64,000 nt of DNA. Origin: JAYSYM01 sp964543475. Its GTDB lineage: Bacteria; Bdellovibrionota; Bdellovibrionia; Bdellovibrionales; JAMPXM01. Where the stretch lies: contig CAZIYJ010000001.1 in NCBI GenBank assembly GCA_964543475.1, positions 186,001-250,000 of the forward strand, in the 5' to 3' direction. The number at the start of each line of letters is the position of its first letter. Position 1 is the first letter of the stretch. Under the pieces are notes generated by a model. It saw nothing but the letters and a program-made list of their open reading frames with translations. It searched no databases and was not told the DNA's origin. Shown in pieces: positions 59,169 to 64,000 of this stretch. Made by a program: the position numbers and the translations under genes.

Positions 59169-59885
59169 ATGAAAAAAAATTCGAAAAATATCAGGATTGC
59201 GATCATTGGTGTTTCTGGTCGAATGGGCCAAGAGATTTACGGTCTAGCAAATGACTCAAAGAAATTTTTGGTAGTTTCGGGAGTCGGAACGTCTGCTGCT
59301 GAACTTGAACCGCCTCTTTATGTAAAAAAAGTTTCTGATTTAGATGCGAAAAAAATCGATGTTGTGATCGATTTCTCACAGCCTGAGTTGTTGAGCAGCG
59401 TTACTGCGTGGTGTGCGAAAAATAAAATTCCTCTGGTAAGCGGAACCACTGGTTTATCTTCGGAGCAGGAGAACGCCCTGCGGGCCGCTTCTCGGAATAC
59501 CGGTATATTGTGGGCTCCAAATATGAGTATGGGTGTCACTCTCGTTTCTGAAATGCTTCGCACACTCGCAAAATATCAAGACGCTGAGTTTCAGATCGAA
59601 GAACTCCACCACAAGCGAAAGAAAGATTCTCCGAGCGGAACTGCCTTGTTTCTTCAAAAAGTTTTGCAGGGCGAGAGAAAAGAAAAACTCTCTCAGCCAC
59701 TTTCAATCAGAGGCGGCGGGATTTTTGGAATCCATCGCATATGGGCTATGGCTGAGGAAGAAACGATCACAATTGAGCACACAGCTCATAACCGAAAAGT
59801 GTTCGCACGTGGCGCGCTGCAGGCGGCAGAGTGGTTAGTAGGGCAAAAACCCGGCCTTTACCGAATGGCGAACGTCTTCGCTTGA
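59169..59885 (+). CDS. dapB: 4-hydroxy-tetrahydrodipicolinate reductase
   Basis: NAD(P)H-dependent reductase acting after DapA. The 238 residues have the Rossmann start IAIIGVSGRMGQEI, the VVIDFSQPELL and SGTTGLS segments, APNMSMGV, and the catalytic ELHHKRKKDSPSGTA. It is shorter than E. coli DapB (273), mainly by compact loops in the early half, as in other short family members. It ends the lptM-dapFAB run. Between it and the next gene are 82 bases with a short hairpin near the next ribosome site. Confidence 0.96.
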   Translation: MKKNSKNIRIAIIGVSGRMGQEIYGLANDSKKFLVVSGVGTSAAELEPPLYVKKVSDLDAKKIDVVIDFSQPELLSSVTAWCAKNKIPLVSGTTGLSSEQENALRAASRNTGILWAPNMSMGVTLVSEMLRTLAKYQDAEFQIEELHHKRKKDSPSGTALFLQKVLQGERKEKLSQPLSIRGGGIFGIHRIWAMAEEETITIEHTAHNRKVFARGALQAAEWLVGQKPGLYRMANVFA

Positions 59886-59967
59886 TTTTTCGAGAGCCGA
59901 CAGGCACCTTTTTGGTTTGTTCCTCTATATGTTAATGCGGGTGTCACACACCTGAAGGAGTCCTCTG

Positions 59968-60612
59968 GTGAAGTTCTTCATCGATACAGCTGATATGAAT
60001 GATATTCGTGAAGGTAATGCACGTGGTTGGGTCGATGGCGTAACTACCAATCCTACTTTGATCCTCAAAACCGGCAAAAGTAACGCCGAGATGATCCGTG
60101 AGATCTGCAAAGAAGTGAAGGGTCCAGTCTCAGCAGAAGTCATGAGCATTCAAGCTGACAAAATGTACGCTGAAGGTCTCGAGCTCGCTAAAATCGCTGA
60201 CAACGTAGTTGTGAAAATTCCTATGTGCGAAGACGGTCTAGTTGCCGTTCGCAGATTCGCAGCTGATGGAATCAAAACAAACGTAACTCTCGTGTTCTCA
60301 CCACTTCAGGCGCTGCTTGTTGCTAAAGCTGGAGCGTCGATGGTTTCTCCTTTCGTTGGACGTCTTGATGACATCTCAACAAACGGCATGGATTTAATTG
60401 GTCAGATCATCGAGCTTTACCAAAATTACGGCTTCGACACTGAAGTTCTCGTAGCTTCAATCCGTCACCCAATTCATGTACTTGAATCAGGGTTAATGGG
60501 AGCAGACATCGCGACGATGCCTTTGAAAGTAATGAAGCAGTTGGTTAACCACCCACTCACTACTGCGGGTATCCAACAGTTCTTGAAAGATGCAGAAGCA
60601 ATTCCTAAGTGA
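59968..60612 (+). CDS. tal: small transaldolase / fructose-6-phosphate aldolase family
   Basis: A 214-residue TIM-barrel of the small TalC/FSA subfamily. Its sequence begins MKFFIDTADMNDI and includes GVTTNPTLI, the Schiff-base Lys83 in VVVKIPM, and SPFVGRLDDIS. It transfers or cleaves dihydroxyacetone units in the pentose phosphate pathway. Start GTG 59968 follows AAGGAGT at good distance. Its GTGA end overlaps a possible start of the next gene. Transaldolase versus aldolase activity cannot be decided here without active-site modelling. Confidence 0.92.
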   Translation: MKFFIDTADMNDIREGNARGWVDGVTTNPTLILKTGKSNAEMIREICKEVKGPVSAEVMSIQADKMYAEGLELAKIADNVVVKIPMCEDGLVAVRRFAADGIKTNVTLVFSPLQALLVAKAGASMVSPFVGRLDDISTNGMDLIGQIIELYQNYGFDTEVLVASIRHPIHVLESGLMGADIATMPLKVMKQLVNHPLTTAGIQQFLKDAEAIPK

Positions 60613-60683
60613 TTGAATTTGCAGGCGCTTTAAAGCACCTAGACCCTAAGAAACGCTTAAGACCAGCGGGACGTTTATCAGCA

Positions 60684-61112
60684 ATGGTGACTATCCAACT
60701 GGTCTTTTTTTCTGTCTTTTTCATGGGTTGCGCAACCTCTTCAAACTCTCGCGAATTCAACCGTCCATGGGGCGTTGTTCGTGCAACTGTGCAAAAAAAT
60801 CTCCCTTTAGGGATCAGAACAACGAGCAGAAATGGTCGCACTTACGAATCAAACTTCTTTGTTCCAAAAGGAAATTGGGATGAAGACGGAACGGATTCTC
60901 GAGAACGAGCTTTTGCTCGTGCGACGATCTTCAACGCCAGCCGACCTTACCGAGTTGAAGCTTCAGTATTTCGCCAGCGTAAAATTGGCGGTGGATATTC
61001 AGAGCCAGAACTCGATGAAGAGCTCTCTGAGAGACTAGTCAGCAAGATCGCCAGCGACATAGCCAATCGTCGGGATGACCGTAATATTATTGACGATTTC
61101 AAGCCCTTCTAA
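60684..61112 (+). CDS. lipoprotein, unknown
   Basis: From ATG 60684 it is 142 residues: signal MVTIQLVFFSVFFMGC with the lipobox FMGC (acylated Cys16), then a charged mature part with REFNRPWGVVRATVQ and an acidic-basic C-terminus (DELSERLVSKIASDIANRRDD). An in-frame GTG at 60609 overlapping the tal stop would add 25 polar, basic residues ahead of the signal, which makes a poor lipoprotein leader, so I prefer 60684. It would sit in the inner or outer membrane. No family is recognised. The gap before the next gene is 60 bases. Confidence 0.65.
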   Translation: MVTIQLVFFSVFFMGCATSSNSREFNRPWGVVRATVQKNLPLGIRTTSRNGRTYESNFFVPKGNWDEDGTDSRERAFARATIFNASRPYRVEASVFRQRKIGGGYSEPELDEELSERLVSKIASDIANRRDDRNIIDDFKPF

Positions 61113-61172
61113 CAGACTATTCAGGACTAACGGATTAAGCATAAGAAACACTAGAGCTCACGGAAGGGCAAA

Positions 61173-63203
61173 GTGTATAAGCACCTAAGTAGACCCGGAC
61201 GTCGCAACGACAGACGTGCGACCAAATTCAGTACGCCATCTGCGCTCGCAGGACTTTTGTTCTTTGCTCTCTCTATCGTTGCACCAGCACAAATTCAAAA
61301 AGCCGAAACGCGAGTTTTCTCAACCGGTCTAAAAGTTTCAATCGAAAGATCATCTCCCGCATTCGCCGCTCTCGAAGATGATCTTTATAATTCAGCGCCA
61401 CCCGAAGCGATCATGCCTAAAAAATCTTTAGGAAGAATCTCGTCAGGAGAAATTTTCACAGCGTACGCGCAGCGAATCGCCGCCGATAATCAGCGCGAAG
61501 CACAAGTTGCCCTACAAAAACAAATGGCACAAAGCTCGCAGCATCGTGTTGTCGAAATTTCTCGCGAAGAGCTTTTGCAATCTCTGTTCTTGCCACTCGT
61601 CATTGCATCTAAAACGGCGCCCCAAGTTCAAACAAAAATGCCGGCGCAATCTAATGATAACGGTAAGTACGAAGTTAATCAGGCAGCGATTGCTCCACCG
61701 AAACCTCTTCCAGACTCTTTAAAGCCCGACACTTCGATTGATCCAGATCAGCCACATTTGGTTCGCGGACTTCTTGAGCTAACAAATGGTTTAGCGCTGA
61801 CTTCACCTTCAGATGAGCTAACCGTCTTCCAAGAAGTTGAAGGCGAGCAGTGGCAGCGCGGTACGGTCTGGATTCGAGAGGGTCGCTATGCAATCGAAGT
61901 TCCGAATCGTGAAGGACTGCTAGTTGCAGAGTTGAGAACAGAGCGCGGCGAATTGTTGGGAAGAGGAGAGCTTGAGCTCGTGCATCTTCCAGTAAAAAAG
62001 AAGAATCAATTTAAAGTGAGCGACGTCACGATTCGTCTCTATCCAATTTCAAGTACGCTCGAGGGAAGAATACTTTCTGCTTACAGTCATAACGACGTGA
62101 AAAAGGCAGTTCGCGACGCACAGATAGAAATCATGGGCGTCGGTCACAGAGTAAATAGTGAGCGAGATGGTCACTTCGAAGATTCTCAAATTCTCGAGGG
62201 CTCAAGTGTCATCGTACAAGTGCAGCGCGCCGGATACTGGGGAACACTCGCAGTTGGAAGCAGTAAGAGTCGAAATGAATTTACGCTCTATCCAAACAAA
62301 ATGTTGAAAGCGTTTATGTCTTTTGCCTACGCAAACGATCCGACACTTAAACTTGATCAGGACACGGCGCTCGTGTGGGGAAAGATCACACGAAACGGAA
62401 AACCAATAGCTGGCGCACATGTTGAGCTAATGACAACCGAAAAGCCATTAACTCCAATCTACTTTAACGAACTGATGATTCCAGATCCGAAACTAAAAGC
62501 GACGACGGCCAATGGCCTTTACGCATTCTTGCCTGTTCCTTCGGGCGCCCACGCAGTACAAGTAACAGATCAAGGTATCTTGTCAGAACCAATCGTCTTC
62601 CCGGCTGACGCTCGTCACGTATCAACAATCGATATTGAAACAATGAGTTGGAAGCGAATGGTTGTGAAATCGTTTGATGCCTTCGCTCCTGAGACTCAAG
62701 TTGCAGCAGACTTATATCGCCTTGGCTTTGACTCTGAAAAGAAACGATCAGCCGGAGTAGCGGAACTTAAGTACGTAGCGAGCACCTCGCTGCTAGTTCT
62801 TAACTCTGTCCCTTCGTCTGCCGACTACGCGCCGGCTCGAATAAGTGTGACTCGTCAGAGCAGTTTCGCTTACTTGCCAATGATAAAAACGAAGTGGCTA
62901 AAGGGCTTAATCGCAGGACGAAGAACTCCTGGAACCTCTATCGCTGTTGGTTTTGTAAATTCAAAAAAGACATACCGTGTGCATCCTGACGTTGGGTCGG
63001 CAGCATCGGTGATCTACTTTGATCCTCAAGGAAAAGAAGTTGAAGGCAACCTCGGTGTTCCGGGCGGCGGTTATGTTGTGCTCAATTTAGATCCTGGATT
63101 TAAAACGATTTCAGTTGTTCCACTCGGAACCGATTCGGTTTCTGCGCAAACAATTTTAGCAGACTCAAAATTCGTGAATCTAATTAACCACGTGATTCGA
63201 TAG
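61173..63203 (+). CDS. large exported protein with beta-sandwich (carboxypeptidase-regulatory-like) segments
   Basis: A 676-residue protein with a basic leader (RPGRRNDRRATK) and a hydrophobic signal LAGLLFFALSIVAPAQ (to about residue 41). A Glu/Ala-rich helical stretch (about 95-160) and a Pro-rich linker precede repeated beta domains. Two resemble carboxypeptidase-regulatory folds: about 294-370 (LEGRILSAYSHNDVKKAVRDAQIEIMG, ERDGHFEDSQILEGSSVIVQV) and about 405-480 (VWGKITRNGKPIAGAHVELM, NGLYAFLPVPSG). The rest is unclassified. It starts with GTG 61173 behind GGAAGG and converges with the transglycosylase gene with 20 bases of overlap. A surface or secretion role is likely. Confidence 0.75.
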   Translation: MYKHLSRPGRRNDRRATKFSTPSALAGLLFFALSIVAPAQIQKAETRVFSTGLKVSIERSSPAFAALEDDLYNSAPPEAIMPKKSLGRISSGEIFTAYAQRIAADNQREAQVALQKQMAQSSQHRVVEISREELLQSLFLPLVIASKTAPQVQTKMPAQSNDNGKYEVNQAAIAPPKPLPDSLKPDTSIDPDQPHLVRGLLELTNGLALTSPSDELTVFQEVEGEQWQRGTVWIREGRYAIEVPNREGLLVAELRTERGELLGRGELELVHLPVKKKNQFKVSDVTIRLYPISSTLEGRILSAYSHNDVKKAVRDAQIEIMGVGHRVNSERDGHFEDSQILEGSSVIVQVQRAGYWGTLAVGSSKSRNEFTLYPNKMLKAFMSFAYANDPTLKLDQDTALVWGKITRNGKPIAGAHVELMTTEKPLTPIYFNELMIPDPKLKATTANGLYAFLPVPSGAHAVQVTDQGILSEPIVFPADARHVSTIDIETMSWKRMVVKSFDAFAPETQVAADLYRLGFDSEKKRSAGVAELKYVASTSLLVLNSVPSSADYAPARISVTRQSSFAYLPMIKTKWLKGLIAGRRTPGTSIAVGFVNSKKTYRVHPDVGSAASVIYFDPQGKEVEGNLGVPGGGYVVLNLDPGFKTISVVPLGTDSVSAQTILADSKFVNLINHVIR

Positions 63204-64000
63204 TTTTCTTTGAAGCAAGCTTTGCTCGCAAATCATCTTTACGATCTGAAGGAATAAGTAAGCGATAACCGCGTGGTAAAGTCGTATTGCGCTTAAATGC
63301 TTGCTTGAGGTCAGGATTATAAAGAAGTACTTCGTCAGCAGATAAACCCGTAACTCGAAGAATGCTGTTTGTGCGCATCGCGCGAGGCAAAATCACATTG
63401 TCTTCTGTGAACATGTTCTGCGAGCCAGCAAATGCAAAGATCTCGTCTTTGTATTTCTCAGCGTAGAGAGCAGCCAAGAATGACGGGTAGTAGTTTGTTC
63501 CCGCAAAACCAAAAGACTTAGTTTTATACTTTCCAAGAATGTCTGCGATGTCATTTGAGCGAACAACCCGAGTTGCTTTACGAACACCGCCAGGGCCATG
63601 GTTGTAAGCGGTAATTGCTAAGGGCCATTTGCGCTGAAGAATCATGTGATTTTCTTTAAGTAAACGAGCCGCTGCATGAGTCGACTTAAGCGGAGAGCGT
63701 CGCTCATCGATTCCGTCTTTGATTATCAAAAACTTCTTTCCGGTGTTGCCAATAAACTGCCAAACGCCTGATGCGCCAGCCTTGCTCGTTGCTAAATGAT
63801 TGAAGCTGCTTTCAACCAACGGAATACGAGTTAATTCAGGTGGAATTTTGTGTTGAGCGAAAATGCGATCCATTTCTTGGAGGTACTGCGCAGAAATAAT
63901 TAAGCCTTGCTCGAAATGATCTTTTTGACCTGTCTGCACTCGCACGCTTGCTGCAGCGAGCTTCGCGTTTCGCGAAAAGTTACCAGGTAAGGTTTTGATT
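63184..64000 (-). CDS. MltD-like membrane-bound lytic transglycosylase, 5' end cut by window
   Basis: Enzyme that cleaves peptidoglycan glycan strands, forming 1,6-anhydro ends. The frame is open to the right edge of the window, so the start is missing. The seen part begins with VQTGQKDHFEQGLI, typical of the MltD pre-domain, followed by the SLT catalytic domain with Glu in PLVESSFNHLATSKAGASGVWQF and AYNHGPGGVRKA, and a LysM-like C-terminus (NSILRVTGLSADEVLLYNPDL...LPRGYRLLIPSD). No active-site loss is seen. GTG at 63945 could be an internal start but lies inside the conserved family region, so I treat the gene as truncated by the window. Confidence 0.92.
   Translation of the reverse strand, partial: IKTLPGNFSRNAKLAAASVRVQTGQKDHFEQGLIISAQYLQEMDRIFAQHKIPPELTRIPLVESSFNHLATSKAGASGVWQFIGNTGKKFLIIKDGIDERRSPLKSTHAAARLLKENHMILQRKWPLAITAYNHGPGGVRKATRVVRSNDIADILGKYKTKSFGFAGTNYYPSFLAALYAEKYKDEIFAFAGSQNMFTEDNVILPRAMRTNSILRVTGLSADEVLLYNPDLKQAFKRNTTLPRGYRLLIPSDRKDDLRAKLASKKTIESRG

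Overview
The window is a chromosome-origin region of a Gram-negative bacterium that most resembles the Bdellovibrionota (Bdellovibrio-like predators). This assignment is inference. It rests on the block mnmG-mnmE-jag-yidC-yidD-rnpA-rpmH facing away from dnaA-dnaN-recF-gyrB-gyrA, a split ATP synthase locus (atpI-B-E next to gyrA without the F1 genes), an sdhCAB complex of the fused-cytochrome type, many unrecognised exported proteins, secreted proteases, and GTG/TTG starts with very tight gene packing. No 16S rRNA or other taxonomic marker is present to confirm it.

Layout. 1-6378 (minus strand) is the tRNA-modification, membrane-insertion and RNase P block. 6379-6683 is the divergent dnaA promoter region. 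6684-17280 holds dnaA, a candidate oriC (about 8060-8340), dnaN, four small extra genes ending in a terminator, then recF-gyrB-gyrA. 17249-19677 continues with a TPR lipoprotein and atpZ-atpI-atpB-atpE. A degenerate-receiver protein (19808-21187) meets a long leftward run (31496 back to 21188): etfB-etfA, a DUF374 acyltransferase, three parvulin-type chaperones, pdxA, a phosphohexomutase and uvrA. sdhCAB runs rightward (31645-35046).

35059-50866 is the most lineage-specific part. It holds exported proteins (a subtilase with a C-terminal CUB-like domain, a Cys-rich protein with an internal duplication, a 3D-domain protein, a trypsin-like protease with an eight-residue tandem repeat, and a tandem pair of small paralogues), a TPR protein with a C-terminal winged-helix-like end, a hydrolase, an FHA protein, a methyltransferase and a GNAT enzyme. 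The rpsF-DUF2232-rplI ribosomal operon sits inside it. 50863-64000 returns to housekeeping: dnaB, a Fis-type regulator, queE, ftsK, a TPR protein, then lptM-dapF-dapA-dapB (diaminopimelate branch for peptidoglycan), a small transaldolase, a lipoprotein, a large exported protein, and a MltD-like lytic transglycosylase cut by the window end.

I saw no tRNA or rRNA gene, CRISPR array, insertion sequence, prophage or recognisable defence system. The observations most worth following are protein architectures and operon arrangements: the protease/TPR-wHTH couple, the duplicated Cys module, a UvrA lacking most of its insertion domain, an S6 with a Gly/Arg/Asp tail, an ATP synthase c subunit with a cleavable signal and part of a Na+-type site, and the oriC candidate.
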